A stretch of 64,000 nt of DNA from an uncultured Poribacteria bacterium. GTDB taxonomy: Bacteria; Poribacteria; WGA-4E; WGA-3G. Shown here piece by piece: positions 42,927 through 52,841 of the stretch. A program made the position numbers and the translations under genes. How positions within the stretch are numbered: position 1 is the first letter of the stretch; each line of letters begins with the position of its first letter. The stretch spans positions 2,408,506-2,472,505 of the forward strand of contig OX638316.1 of assembly GCA_951812525.1 (NCBI GenBank), in the 5' to 3' direction. The notes under the pieces are model-generated. The model was not told the DNA's origin and ran no database searches. It was given only the letters and a program-made list of their open reading frames with translations.

Positions 42927-44342
42927 ATGTCAGAAAATGCGGGTAAAAAACGTGCAATTGTCGTCGGAGGGGGCATCACAGGGTTAGCGGCGTGTTATCG
43001 CTTGCGACGCGAGGCGGCACAGCGCGATATTTCGCTTGATGTTACACTCCTTGAAGCGACTGAACGCGTCGGTGGTGTTATTCATACCGAGCACCGCGAT
43101 GGATTCCTCCTTGAGCACGGTCCTGACGCTTTTCTCTCAACAAAACCGGCGGCAAAAGCCCTTTGTGAAGAACTCGGCATCGCAAATCAATTCATCGGAA
43201 CCAACCCCAAAGTCCGTCGCAGTTTTGTCATCCGAAACGGAGAATTGCACCCCGTTCCTGAAGGCTTTTACATGATGGCACCGGGATCTTTCAAGCCGTT
43301 TCTAAAAAGTCCACTCTTCAGTTGGCGAGGTAAGCTGCGAATGGCGATGGAACTTTTTATTCCACGCCGTGGAAGAGATACAGATGAAGCCGTAGCACAC
43401 TTCGTCAGACGACGGCTTGGGACCGAAGCTTTCACACGGATAGCGCAGCCTATGATAGGAGGCATCTATACCTCTGATGCCGAAAATCTAAGCCTGAAGG
43501 CAACCTTTCCAAGATTCTTAGAAATGGAAAACGCACACGGGAGCATTATCAAGGCACTTCGGGCACAAAAGAAACAGGCAGCCCAAACCAGTCAGGACAC
43601 GAGTGGTCCTCGCTATAGCCTTTTTCTCTCATTCAAATCCGGAATGCAGACCTTAGTTGATACGCTCACCGAAGCTGTATCTGACTGTATTAGATTAGGT
43701 GCCAGTGTTGAGCGTATCCAGCATACTTCCAGTGCTGGATGGAATGTTTCGCTGGCTAACGGAGAAACACTCAATGCGGAATTTCTCTGCATTGCCCTAC
43801 CAGCACTACAAGCAAGTGCACTTATTCAGAACGTCTCCATGCCACTCGCTACCCAAATCAGCGAGATTCCCTATGCCTCCTCTGCCACTGTTAATTTAGC
43901 GTTCCGCCGTACCGATGTTGCCCATCCGTTGGACGGTATGGGATTCGTCGTCCCTGCTACCGAGAACCTATCTCTTATCGGTTGTTCGTTCAGTAGCGTT
44001 AAATTTCAAGATCGCGCACCAACCGAACACGTCCTGTTACGTGCCTTCATCGGTGAGCCTAAGTCTAAAAAATCTGAAAGTGAACTTATTGAAATGTGTC
44101 AAACAGATCTGGCACCGATCCTCGGAATCAAAAGTGATCCATTGTTTGCTGTTGTTAGCAAGCATCCGCAGGCAATGGCGCAGTATCAGGTAGGGCATCA
44201 AGAGGTTGTTGGCAGTGTGGAACGACTTGCAGGTGAATTGCCAGATTTCGCTGTCGCAGGAAATGGTTACCACGGCGTGGGTATCCCTGACTGTATCCGC
44301 AGTGGAGAGATGGCAGCGATTTCACTCTTAGATGCATTGTGA
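42927..44342 (+). CDS. hemY: HemY-type protoporphyrinogen/coproporphyrinogen oxidase
   Basis: A 471-residue FAD flavoenzyme. The dinucleotide motif is VVGGGITGLAACYRL, with EHGPDAFLSTKP, AQPMIGGIYTSDAENLS and the C-terminal FAD-binding GNGYHGVGIPDCIRSG. It oxidises a porphyrinogen to the porphyrin with oxygen as acceptor, the step before or after iron insertion depending on the route. In Gram-positive-type pathways the same family acts on coproporphyrinogen (CgoX). Start ATG at 42927 after GAGGG; the frame extends back to a TTG at 42915. Located 71 nt after hemH. Confidence 0.94.
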   Translation: MSENAGKKRAIVVGGGITGLAACYRLRREAAQRDISLDVTLLEATERVGGVIHTEHRDGFLLEHGPDAFLSTKPAAKALCEELGIANQFIGTNPKVRRSFVIRNGELHPVPEGFYMMAPGSFKPFLKSPLFSWRGKLRMAMELFIPRRGRDTDEAVAHFVRRRLGTEAFTRIAQPMIGGIYTSDAENLSLKATFPRFLEMENAHGSIIKALRAQKKQAAQTSQDTSGPRYSLFLSFKSGMQTLVDTLTEAVSDCIRLGASVERIQHTSSAGWNVSLANGETLNAEFLCIALPALQASALIQNVSMPLATQISEIPYASSATVNLAFRRTDVAHPLDGMGFVVPATENLSLIGCSFSSVKFQDRAPTEHVLLRAFIGEPKSKKSESELIEMCQTDLAPILGIKSDPLFAVVSKHPQAMAQYQVGHQEVVGSVERLAGELPDFAVAGNGYHGVGIPDCIRSGEMAAISLLDAL

Positions 44343-44351
44343 GGAGATGTA

Positions 44352-45371
44352 ATGGATTTCCCAATAACGCGCCGAGGCATAACCGTCGTCAGTTTTGGGT
44401 TTCTCGTGTGCGTCTTGGTCGCGTTAATCAGTAGTCTCGCCCTCCGAGCTGAAAACCAGATAGACCGCGTGGCAGAAGCATATCAAGGATTTCAGGACGG
44501 GAAATGTAAAAGCTGCCATCCGGCAATTTGGAGAGAGTGGGAAAATTCGATGCACGCGAAGGCATGGGTTGATGAAATCTATCAGTTTGCCGCGAACCAA
44601 GTCCCGGATAGAGAAACGAAGTGCGATCAGTGTCATGCTCCCCAACCGATTCTCATCACCGGTGTTGGAAAAATGCCGAAGTTGAGAGACAACCAGCGGG
44701 AAGTAGGCGTTTCATGTCTCGTCTGCCATCTTGATGCGCATGGTGCGATGCACGGACCTCCCGCGAGCGCGGAAACTTATTTTCATGCTAACGTAACCAA
44801 TCCTATCTACACGGATCCAACAGCACTCTGTAAGACCTGTCACGGTCAGCCAAGCGTTCCAGAACACGATCAAGTCTCCAGTTTTCTCGACAGTCGATTT
44901 GCCGAGAAAGATCAAGGGTGCGCGACGTGTCACATGCCAATTGTGAGCCGACTGCAAAGCACAGCGAGTTATGAGAGCATCAAAGGCAGGAAACATACTT
45001 GGCGTGGTAGCCGGAGTGTCGCACAACTCAAGCGTGCGGCGAGCCTTCAACTTGAATATGTATCTGGCGAGGTCGGCGTGAAAATTCAGAGTAAAACGGG
45101 ACACGTCTTACCGGGAGGGACTTTGCGCACCATGATACTTGAGGTTACGCTTCTTGCACCAGATGGTGCCGAACGTCAAAAGCAGCAAATCCCAATATCT
45201 GCCAAAGATGGGAACCGCCTTTTTCCGGATGAAAACAGAACTTCCGTTTTTGATGTTCCATCCACTACAGTTGGGGACACCATTAAAGCCCGATTGATGT
45301 ATCAGTTGACACCCGAAACGCCAGAATCTGCGTGGATATTAATGGCAGAATCGGTTCATATTGTGCCGTGA
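44352..45371 (+). CDS. Five-haem c-type cytochrome
   Basis: A 339-residue exported protein with an N-terminal membrane segment (residues 10-30, GITVVSFGFLVCVLVALISS). It has five CxxCH haem-c motifs: CKSCH, CDQCH, CLVCH, CKTCH and CATCH. Motif spacing and the segment SCHPAIWREWENSMHAKAW resemble cytochrome c-554-type multihaem proteins used in periplasmic electron transfer. A haem-free C-terminal part (residues 210-339) has a beta-sandwich look (GHVLPGGTLRTMILEVTLL). It follows hemY by 9 nt, so haem synthesis and this haem-rich protein appear co-transcribed. The electron partner is unknown. Confidence 0.92.
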   Translation: MDFPITRRGITVVSFGFLVCVLVALISSLALRAENQIDRVAEAYQGFQDGKCKSCHPAIWREWENSMHAKAWVDEIYQFAANQVPDRETKCDQCHAPQPILITGVGKMPKLRDNQREVGVSCLVCHLDAHGAMHGPPASAETYFHANVTNPIYTDPTALCKTCHGQPSVPEHDQVSSFLDSRFAEKDQGCATCHMPIVSRLQSTASYESIKGRKHTWRGSRSVAQLKRAASLQLEYVSGEVGVKIQSKTGHVLPGGTLRTMILEVTLLAPDGAERQKQQIPISAKDGNRLFPDENRTSVFDVPSTTVGDTIKARLMYQLTPETPESAWILMAESVHIVP

Positions 45372-45381
45372 TGAGAGTGCG

Positions 45382-46122
45382 CTAAGTGTTCGTATTGGGT
45401 AAGGAATCGAAGCCGAGTAACCTTTTTAATGTCGGCGTTGCGCGTGAAATAACATCATCTGATACAAGATTCATGTGGGCTTGTTGAGGTTTCAGAATAG
45501 AACGGCAGAAGAAACCCAGTAACCCAACACGTGGAGCATTCGTTTTATTTTCTGAAGAACCGTGCCATATTGCACCATTGACAATCAAAACTGACCCTCG
45601 CGGTCCACAAATTTGTAGCTCGTCGGTGTATTCGACTCCCGATTCAGGTAATGCCTCAAGTCTCCGATGACTTCCGGGCACACAACTGGTTGCTCCATTT
45701 TCAAGGGTGAAATCGTCTAAAAACCATACGCTGTTGGCAACCATCGGAAAGCTCGGACGCGGTGTCGGTAGTGCAGATAACGGGTAATCGATGTGGAGGC
45801 CCGCGTCAGGTGCTCCAGGATAAAGCACGTTCACTGTAAAGGAACTCAGTGTACAATCGGGACCGAGTAAATACTCCATCGCCGCGAGCATCTTTGGTTG
45901 TTGAATAGCTTCTTCAAAGATCTCGCCTTTGTCAACGAGGTTCCAGACGCGTTGTGCGCTGTCATTAGCGAGGTATGTGTAACTTTTGCTGGCTTGTTGC
46001 TCCAACGCGGCTAATGATAAAGAGCATTTCCGAAGCTGCGTAGTTATATCAGTGGGTATCAGGCTTTCCAGAAGCAGAAAACCGTCCTTATCAAGTCGGT
46101 TTTTTTCAGATTCGGTCAACAT
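45382..46122 (-). CDS. Phytanoyl-CoA dioxygenase family protein
   Basis: A 246-residue Fe(II)/2-oxoglutarate oxygenase. Iron ligands are HID in GLHIDYPLSALP and the His in WHGSSENKTNAPRVG, whose Arg should bind 2-oxoglutarate. NGATSCVPGSHRRLEALP is the family signature. It begins MLTESEKNRLDKDGFLLLESL. It converges on the haem cluster with 10 nt between stops. The substrate is unknown. Confidence 0.92.
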   Translation of the reverse strand: MLTESEKNRLDKDGFLLLESLIPTDITTQLRKCSLSLAALEQQASKSYTYLANDSAQRVWNLVDKGEIFEEAIQQPKMLAAMEYLLGPDCTLSSFTVNVLYPGAPDAGLHIDYPLSALPTPRPSFPMVANSVWFLDDFTLENGATSCVPGSHRRLEALPESGVEYTDELQICGPRGSVLIVNGAIWHGSSENKTNAPRVGLLGFFCRSILKPQQAHMNLVSDDVISRATPTLKRLLGFDSLPNTNT

Positions 46123-46148
46123 AAAATTTGCCCTCAGTGCTTTTTTTC

Positions 46149-46177
46149 TTGACAGTTTAAGCGTTTAATGATAATAT
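46149..46177 (+). promoter_or_regulatory. Putative promoter P1 of the surface-protein operon
   Basis: TTGACA, a 17-nt spacer and TAATAT. Confidence 0.6.
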
Positions 46178-46244
46178 GTCAATTAGTTTGTAAGTTTCTT
46201 ACACAAACGGTCAGAAACCTTCAGCATAAAATTGAAATTTTGAT

Positions 46245-46273
46245 TTGACATGATTTAGAAGTTGTGGTATCAT
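46245..46273 (+). promoter_or_regulatory. Putative promoter P2 of the surface-protein operon
   Basis: TTGACA, a 17-nt spacer and TATCAT, 446 nt before the ATG at 46719. Confidence 0.65.
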
Positions 46274-46718
46274 ATATAAGCAGACTGCAATTTAATCGAT
46301 GATATACCGATGCGGCGGGAATAAATACTCACCGATTGCATAAAAACATCACGTAACTGCAGGTCGATTGCGTTCAGGCGTTTTGTCCGAATGGTTAAAT
46401 GTATCTGCCAGGTTAACGATTAAATGTTTGCTTAATTTCGCCACTTTATGTTAAAATAATAGATAAATTACCGCAAGGTCAAACGCAAAAGTTGGGTGTC
46501 GCTTTCCACTTATTCTTGACCTGTGCCATAGGTTGTTATGTTACCAACCCTATCCTAAGGCTACGTCGGTATCGGGAAATTTTAATGCTCGTTGGTAGGA
46601 TGTTATTTGGATGGGCAGACATCTACCCCGGTCGTCTTTGTAGTATTCTCGCTTGCCCATCTGAGAAACTCAGTACTTAGTCCCGCTCGCGCGTAGACTT
46701 AATGAGGAGGATGAGTTA

Positions 46719-49700
46719 ATGAAAAAACGAACACTCGTTTGTTTTTTGATTTTTACTTTGTGTGTTTTTTACAGTTCAATTCCGAACACTGTTTTAGGGC
46801 AGGACGCTTCTCTCGCCCAACAAGTGTTTGACAAGCACAGCGAGACGCTTCAGCGTGAAGATATTCAAGCAGTTTTGCCACAGGTTCTGGTAGGGTTGAA
46901 AGCACCAAACATTCAAGCCCTTTTGAACCCCCAAACCATCGGTCTTGTCGTCGCAAATCCCGATCTCCTAACACAATTTGCTCCAGACATAGATCAACAG
47001 TTCGTGACACTTCTGAAAGAAGATGCGGAACTCCAAGCCCTGCTTAGCGATCCACAAGTGCAGGAATTGCTTCAAGATCCGGCAGCGATTGACGAACTCG
47101 CGGGGTTGTTAGGGGTCGGTGCTGAACCACCCGTTGTTGAACCTCCAGTGGTGGAGCCTCCAGTCGTTGAACCACCCGTTGTTGAACCTCCAGTGGTGGA
47201 GCCTCCAGTCGTTGAACCACCCGTTGTTGAACCTCCAGTGGTGGAGCCTCCAGTCGTTGAACCACCCGTTGTTGAACCTCCAGTGGTGGAGCAGCCGACA
47301 CCGGCAGATCCTTTTGCGCCGGTAATGCCCACAGATGAGTACCTTTTGGGCAAATCGAGGCTTGGTGGACTCTCACTAAACATGGCTTCTGCAAGAGCTT
47401 TTATAGAGGATATTATTCAAGCATCTGGATTACCTCTTGAGGCAGAGGCTTTGGTAGATGGAATACTTTCCAGCGTTCCACAAGGGTATCTCCCGAAAAA
47501 ACAAATTAAGCAGGTTTTGTTGGCAAATCGTCTCCCCTCTATTTTCGAGCAGGAAGCGAGCCAGTTGGATTACGAGAACTTCGGAAATGCTGTAACGCCA
47601 AACTTTGCTGATTTTGCTTATTTAGAGAGAAGCAGCAAACATATAACTAAGGATAATTTACAGGTTTATGTCCGTGTTCCAGCGAAGGTGGGTGGTGTTA
47701 CGTTTAACCTCACAGGCGGGCGAACGGTTGAAGGCACACAAGTTACACCCGATGAATTTCAAGCAGATACCATTCCCTATACATTCCGCTTAGATGAATC
47801 CCTCGCTGCTACTAACTTACCAGCATGGCCCGGTTTAAGTGCCCAATTGTTCTCCAGCGTTACGCTCCGCGTTTCGAAAACAGGTTCGATGGGTGACTAT
47901 ATAGCTGTTGATATGCAACCGACATCTGGACATAATGGTGTTGTTTGGGAAACAGAGGTAGGCATTCCGCCTGGTCGTAGTACTTATTACTATTTTGAAG
48001 TAATGCTCACTGAACCTGTGTCATTCACGACGCTGGATCGCCATGCATTCGCAGCTATGGACCCAACTACCATAACCTTGGCAGAAGTACTCAGTGCGAC
48101 AACCGAGTACACGATTGAAGGTTGGGCAATGCCAGATCCGCGGAACCTCCAGTTAGCTGACCGGGGTATTGTTGACGCACTCTTTACACCTGATCTATCG
48201 CGTGCAGTGGCTGAGATATTGGCTTCGCCTGAGGTCATTAGTATCGTCCAAAAAGTCCTTGCGGGTCAACCAGTCGGTATAAATGAGTTTCTCGGTGCTG
48301 CTACGCCAAGGCAACAGAATAAAATTCGGAGCATACTCGAACGTAATGCCAACAGAATTACGACTAAATTCGAGACCGCATTCGATCCGATGTTGGCTTC
48401 TGTCTTTACTGTGCCACGCGTCAATCCGATGTCAGAGTCGCTCTGGGTTGCACACCTTGATGGTCTTGCTGATGGCAACTACTACTTAGGTGCCGTTGTT
48501 CATGATGCTGATGGGAACCCTCTTGATCAGGTTCAAGAGACCTTCACCGTTGATACGAGCGCACCGGAAGCTGATATTAAGATTATGCCCGGGAGTGCTA
48601 ACGCTACCGGTTATGAGAACGCAGAAGGTATCTATGTTGCTACTGCGATTGATGCCGGTGCTGCAAAACTCAATATCATGGGTATGTCAAAGGGTGCTGA
48701 CGTAGGTCCAGGCATAGGATACCTGTTTTATCAGGAAATTGCACTGGATGCCCATGGCAATCCCCAAAGTAATTGGATGCCACTAACAATCGATTCTACG
48801 ATGTTAACATCCAGGATTTGGTCGGCTATCGTCACAGGAGTTTCAGAGAATCAACTTGCTTCGTTCGTGAAGCAGGCTGCCCCGCAGCTCGTCGGTGGAC
48901 TTGATGACGCGTCGATAGTGGGACTCTTAGGCACTATGACTCCTCAGTCAATCTTGGCACTGTTGTCACCAGGTATGATTCAACAGTTTGCAAATCCGTT
49001 CCTCAAGGATTTTGTGGAGCCTTATATAGGCAACTTTCAGTTGACGGAATCCCAAGCCCAATTGATACTTGATGCTCTGGGTGGTACAATTGATATTGTC
49101 GATGAGCTTGTGCCGGTAACCATGGATCCCTCTGGTCATGTAACGATGCCTATTCAAGGTGATCACATGTCTCTCATGATGGGGGACTACGGCATCCGCG
49201 CAATGGGGATTGATACACTTTTCAATCTCGGATCTCACGCTGAACCTGCCCGACTCAGAATCGTCGCGCCAGAGGCTGACGCAGCGAGCGTTACAGCCGC
49301 TAGTATTGGCGACAGGAACGGTGATGGCGATGCTGATGAACCTTATGAAAGCGGAATCATCTTCGCGAATACTACGGACGGCGTGATGCTAACTGTCACC
49401 GTGGATAATCGTACAGTACACCCCGCATCCATTAGTGTAGAATACATGAACGCAGATGGTGCATGGCAACTCATCGGTGAAGCACGTGAATTGGCTGAAA
49501 ACGAAGAAGTTGCGATGTATGAGGTCAGTTGGGATGTCACCGATTTTGATGCACTCGTAGCTGCTGGCGACAGTGTTAGTGTGCGTGCCGTAGCAGCGAA
49601 TGCACTTCAGCTCACACATACATCAGAGCCATTCGCAATAAAATTGGATGCTGGTGTTCACCCGGTTGATTTCGATGTAATAGCACTTGCTCTTGATCCT

Positions 49701-52700
49701 GAGTCCATTACCACAACAAATCCAGATAGTGGTGGACCGCAAGGCACGGTCGCGTTCAACGTATATACACCGGAACGGACATATCCAGAGATCTCCTCTT
49801 TCCAATTGAAAGTTGCAGGCGAAATGATTGGAGAAAGTAGCGAAGGTGTAGTCATTACAGCGGAAGAGTTTAAAGCACTTGAAGACAACGCCGACATTAT
49901 TGATGATCTCCTTGGTCTCGCAGCTGGGACTGTTGCAGTAGGTGCAGCAGCAGAAGCTTCGATTTATCGAGATGACTATCCACCTCATCTAACAAAGTGG
50001 ACGGTTATGGTAGATACGACAGCTCTTGAAGACACTATCACCAAAGATAGTTCCGCAGCACGCGATGCTACTAAGGATGAAAATCAGTATGTGGTAACCG
50101 CATCCGCAATGCTGGCCGATGCTAGCGAAATGTCCGCACCTGAGAATGTCAAGAGTCGCTTGTCGGTTGACAACGATGACGATGTCGGACCTTTAGGTCC
50201 TACGAACATTGTCGCTGTTACTAATGTTGCTGATGGTGTTGCCCCTCAACCTGTTGAAGCAAATGAGGATGGCAGCTACAGGGTCGGTGGAATTGTTGAT
50301 GAAGCGGTTCCGTCCCCAATGGATATACTTACCACTGAACCGACAGCCGATCCGATAACCTACGCATCTGTGAAATTAATCCAAACAGATGCTGATGGTA
50401 ACGAAACTGTGATTGATGGTGAAGCTGGAGTTTTAGATATTACAGTTGATGTTGGGATGCTTGAAAATGGGACTTACATGTTCCATGCACTCGCAGTTGA
50501 TGAATTTGGTAATGAGCAAGAGGGTGAATCACCGAAAATCGCTGTGCATGTGTTTAACTTCCAACTCGCTGATATCACTGATTTGGCAGTTACAGCTGTT
50601 GATAGTGTAGATGTAGCGGATTCCCCTGCTGAACCCATCCCACTTCGGGATTCACTCACTGTAGGTTTCATCGTTGCTAACGGCTCGTTAGCCGCTGACC
50701 AACTGAGTGCCAGTATTAACGGTGCTGCAATAGCCAGTGAAAGTGCCGAAGATCCAGGAACTACCTTCTCACTAGCGGTAATGGAAATTTCAGCACTGCC
50801 TGATGGTGCTTATACGCCAGAAGGTATGGTTACGCAGTGGAACGGTTCGGTATCCTTTCCGTTAGCGATGATTAACCTCGATAACACCGGTCCAATGGTT
50901 AGGATTGAGACGCCTTCCGAAGACCATACAGTCGATAGTTTACCGACTGTTCATGCGACCTATGAAGATGGTGAAGGAGGTGGTCCTGACAGTACTGGTC
51001 AAGAAGTCTTAGCTTGGGCAACAACGGAACTGGCTGATGGACCAACGGTTATGTTGACACGCATACTACCCGAACAAGGTGACCAAGATATTGCGGTTGA
51101 CCAGGGTGCCATTGAAACCAATGAATCGACATTGATTTACACCCGCAATGATCAACTTCCGGGTGGTGCATACCGCGCAACCGTCAAAGTTGCTGATGTT
51201 CTCGGTAACGTCGGTGAAGCCTCTGTTGAGTTCGCTATTAGCGGCACACTACCCGCTGTTGCGATTCACTCTCCAGCTTCCGGACAATCCGTCATGGACA
51301 CCACACCACTTATCAGTGGTGAAATTTCAGGTGCAGGTGATCTTGAGATAACCACGTTTACCGTTGACGGTGTAGATGCTACACCAGAGGTAGACGGGAA
51401 CCGATTCTCGCATACTCCTGCTGCAGGATTGAGCAGTGGCGAACACACTGTTGTTGTTGAAGTTACCGATGGTGATGGTCAGACAGCACAGGCATCTACC
51501 TCTTTCACAGTGGTCACAGATACAACGCCACCTGTCATTTCTGAAGTGGCTCCTTCTGGAGTTATTAAGGGCGATAGTTGGGTAACAATCTCAGCGGTTG
51601 TTACCGATGAGCAGTCCAAGGTTGTCAGTGCGAAGTTTGCCGTAAACGATAAACCGTTCCGTTCCGTCGCACTCGCGCAAATCGCTCAAGGGCGTGTTGA
51701 GATTGCGGATAGCTTCACAGCAGGCACACACAGCGTAAAGGTAGTCGCAATCAGTGCTGGTGGTACAACCCAACATTCGTGGACTTTCACACTTGAGGTT
51801 GATAATGTCGCACCTTCCATTACTTCAATCACGCCGACAGGAACGATCCGTGGTGGACTCCCGACAATCTCGGCGAGTGCCAATGATGAATCAGGCGTTG
51901 ATGAAATAAACATCGTCGTGTTTGATAGCGATGGTGAAGAGGTAGAAGGCGATACCGAAGATGATGGTGAAGATGATGTCGAAGGCATCACGCGCTTGGA
52001 TTTCATTCCTGAAGCACCCCTTGATGAAGGGACTTACATGATTGAGGTTCGCGCAACTGATACAATCGGCAATTCTGCCACAGCGAAGGGCTCCTTCTCA
52101 ATCGACTTTGATACTGCTGCTCCGGTTATCACGATGGCTTCGCCACAAAATGAGTCACGCCTGACCGAACGCCGGCCGCAGATTTCGATAGCCTTTTCTG
52201 ATGCTGAATCTGGTGTAGATGTTGATTCTATCCGCTTTGTTCTTGATGACAGGCTGATCAACCTGAAATCTAACCAGAAGTCGGCATCACAGGTGATGTA
52301 CACTCCAGATATCGATCTCGCTTTCGGGCAACATACGGTCAAGCTTGAAGTGTCTGACATGGCGCATAAAGAGGGCAACGTCTCTGAGAAGAGCAGTGGT
52401 GCCCGCGAATCGAACATGGCAGTCCACGAGTTTACGTTCTTTGTTGAGAGTGAGGCAGGTCCAGTATTGGCATCGCGTCCAATTAATGCACCTAACCCGT
52501 TCAAGGAGAACACTCGTATCTCCTTCACACTGACTCGACAATCCACAGTGAGTATTGTCATTTACGACATGACGCTCCGACCCGTCCGAGTCTTGGTTGA
52601 TAACGAGGTTTGGGACGCAGGCGAGTACGTTGGTAGGGGCGCAATCGGTTGGGACGGAACCAGTTCCTCTGGCGAAGATTTAGCTCGAGGTGTTTACTTC

Positions 52701-52769
52701 TGTCAGATTACAGTGGCAGATGGTTTTGAACCAGAGTACGCGCTTCTCAAACTCGCACTGACGCGCTAA
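46719..52769 (+). CDS. Giant exported Ig-like surface protein with FlgD-type tail
   Basis: A 2016-residue exported protein, start ATG after GAGGAGGATGAGTTA. Residues 1-28 are a signal peptide (CFLIFTLCVFYSSIPNTVLG). Residues 30-134 are helical with Leu-rich repeats of the kind QALLNPQTIGLVVANPDLL. Residues 135-192 are a PPVVE repeat stalk. A Ca-loop-like GDRNGDGDADE lies near 865. From about 1380 on come several Ig-like or big domains, opened by patterns such as DTTPPVISEVAPSG, VDNVAPSITSITPTG and DTAAPVITMASPQN. The last about 95 residues are a FlgD-Ig/secretion tail (APNPFKENTRISFTL, then AIGWDGTSSSGEDLARGVYF). It is likely anchored to or secreted through the outer membrane, with adhesive or structural function. 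First gene of an operon with a PorV-like and a LysM protein. Confidence 0.88.
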   Translation: MKKRTLVCFLIFTLCVFYSSIPNTVLGQDASLAQQVFDKHSETLQREDIQAVLPQVLVGLKAPNIQALLNPQTIGLVVANPDLLTQFAPDIDQQFVTLLKEDAELQALLSDPQVQELLQDPAAIDELAGLLGVGAEPPVVEPPVVEPPVVEPPVVEPPVVEPPVVEPPVVEPPVVEPPVVEPPVVEPPVVEQPTPADPFAPVMPTDEYLLGKSRLGGLSLNMASARAFIEDIIQASGLPLEAEALVDGILSSVPQGYLPKKQIKQVLLANRLPSIFEQEASQLDYENFGNAVTPNFADFAYLERSSKHITKDNLQVYVRVPAKVGGVTFNLTGGRTVEGTQVTPDEFQADTIPYTFRLDESLAATNLPAWPGLSAQLFSSVTLRVSKTGSMGDYIAVDMQPTSGHNGVVWETEVGIPPGRSTYYYFEVMLTEPVSFTTLDRHAFAAMDPTTITLAEVLSATTEYTIEGWAMPDPRNLQLADRGIVDALFTPDLSRAVAEILASPEVISIVQKVLAGQPVGINEFLGAATPRQQNKIRSILERNANRITTKFETAFDPMLASVFTVPRVNPMSESLWVAHLDGLADGNYYLGAVVHDADGNPLDQVQETFTVDTSAPEADIKIMPGSANATGYENAEGIYVATAIDAGAAKLNIMGMSKGADVGPGIGYLFYQEIALDAHGNPQSNWMPLTIDSTMLTSRIWSAIVTGVSENQLASFVKQAAPQLVGGLDDASIVGLLGTMTPQSILALLSPGMIQQFANPFLKDFVEPYIGNFQLTESQAQLILDALGGTIDIVDELVPVTMDPSGHVTMPIQGDHMSLMMGDYGIRAMGIDTLFNLGSHAEPARLRIVAPEADAASVTAASIGDRNGDGDADEPYESGIIFANTTDGVMLTVTVDNRTVHPASISVEYMNADGAWQLIGEARELAENEEVAMYEVSWDVTDFDALVAAGDSVSVRAVAANALQLTHTSEPFAIKLDAGVHPVDFDVIALALDPESITTTNPDSGGPQGTVAFNVYTPERTYPEISSFQLKVAGEMIGESSEGVVITAEEFKALEDNADIIDDLLGLAAGTVAVGAAAEASIYRDDYPPHLTKWTVMVDTTALEDTITKDSSAARDATKDENQYVVTASAMLADASEMSAPENVKSRLSVDNDDDVGPLGPTNIVAVTNVADGVAPQPVEANEDGSYRVGGIVDEAVPSPMDILTTEPTADPITYASVKLIQTDADGNETVIDGEAGVLDITVDVGMLENGTYMFHALAVDEFGNEQEGESPKIAVHVFNFQLADITDLAVTAVDSVDVADSPAEPIPLRDSLTVGFIVANGSLAADQLSASINGAAIASESAEDPGTTFSLAVMEISALPDGAYTPEGMVTQWNGSVSFPLAMINLDNTGPMVRIETPSEDHTVDSLPTVHATYEDGEGGGPDSTGQEVLAWATTELADGPTVMLTRILPEQGDQDIAVDQGAIETNESTLIYTRNDQLPGGAYRATVKVADVLGNVGEASVEFAISGTLPAVAIHSPASGQSVMDTTPLISGEISGAGDLEITTFTVDGVDATPEVDGNRFSHTPAAGLSSGEHTVVVEVTDGDGQTAQASTSFTVVTDTTPPVISEVAPSGVIKGDSWVTISAVVTDEQSKVVSAKFAVNDKPFRSVALAQIAQGRVEIADSFTAGTHSVKVVAISAGGTTQHSWTFTLEVDNVAPSITSITPTGTIRGGLPTISASANDESGVDEINIVVFDSDGEEVEGDTEDDGEDDVEGITRLDFIPEAPLDEGTYMIEVRATDTIGNSATAKGSFSIDFDTAAPVITMASPQNESRLTERRPQISIAFSDAESGVDVDSIRFVLDDRLINLKSNQKSASQVMYTPDIDLAFGQHTVKLEVSDMAHKEGNVSEKSSGARESNMAVHEFTFFVESEAGPVLASRPINAPNPFKENTRISFTLTRQSTVSIVIYDMTLRPVRVLVDNEVWDAGEYVGRGAIGWDGTSSSGEDLARGVYFCQITVADGFEPEYALLKLALTR
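47124..47294 (+). repeat. 45-bp perfect tandem repeat coding the PPVVE stalk
   Basis: Three identical 45-nt units plus a 36-nt partial unit encode (PPVVE)n. Copies are identical at the nucleotide level, suggesting recent expansion and likely length variation between strains. Confidence 0.92.
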
Positions 52770-52841
52770 GTAAATGGCGGTCTGCATATCGGGAATTGGA
52801 CATCCGTCCAGTTCCCGATGTGGACACTGAAGGAGGATATA

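Larger units (their letters stand above)
46123..46718 (+). other. Long leader region of the surface-protein operon
   Basis: A 596-nt gap without a credible gene. It holds two candidate promoters and, near its end, small stems such as CTGAG/CTCAG at 46661-46673 and GATGGGCA/TGCCCATC at 46610-46661. The mRNA would carry a 5' leader of about 450 nt. No known riboswitch is recognised with confidence. Confidence 0.5.

Noticed and set aside
46440..46600. Possible cyclic-di-GMP-I (GEMM) riboswitch: pieces such as CCGCAAGG, ACGCAAAAG and GGTTGTTATGTTACC.
   Set aside because: The pieces occur but not with the right spacing, and the required paired arms cannot be drawn consistently. A covariance-model search would decide.
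46492..46680. A 62-codon open frame in the surface-operon leader.
   Set aside because: Non-ATG start, no ribosome binding site, composition unlike neighbouring proteins, and it lies in the leader with small stems.
47124..47294. CRISPR array.
   Set aside because: The 45-nt units are directly abutting with no spacers and keep the reading frame.
47044..47394. Antisense frames across the 45-bp repeat rich in Gly-Ser-Thr or Gln-Arg.
   Set aside because: Artefacts of the repeat in other frames; the plus-strand frame continues a 2016-residue protein with a signal peptide.
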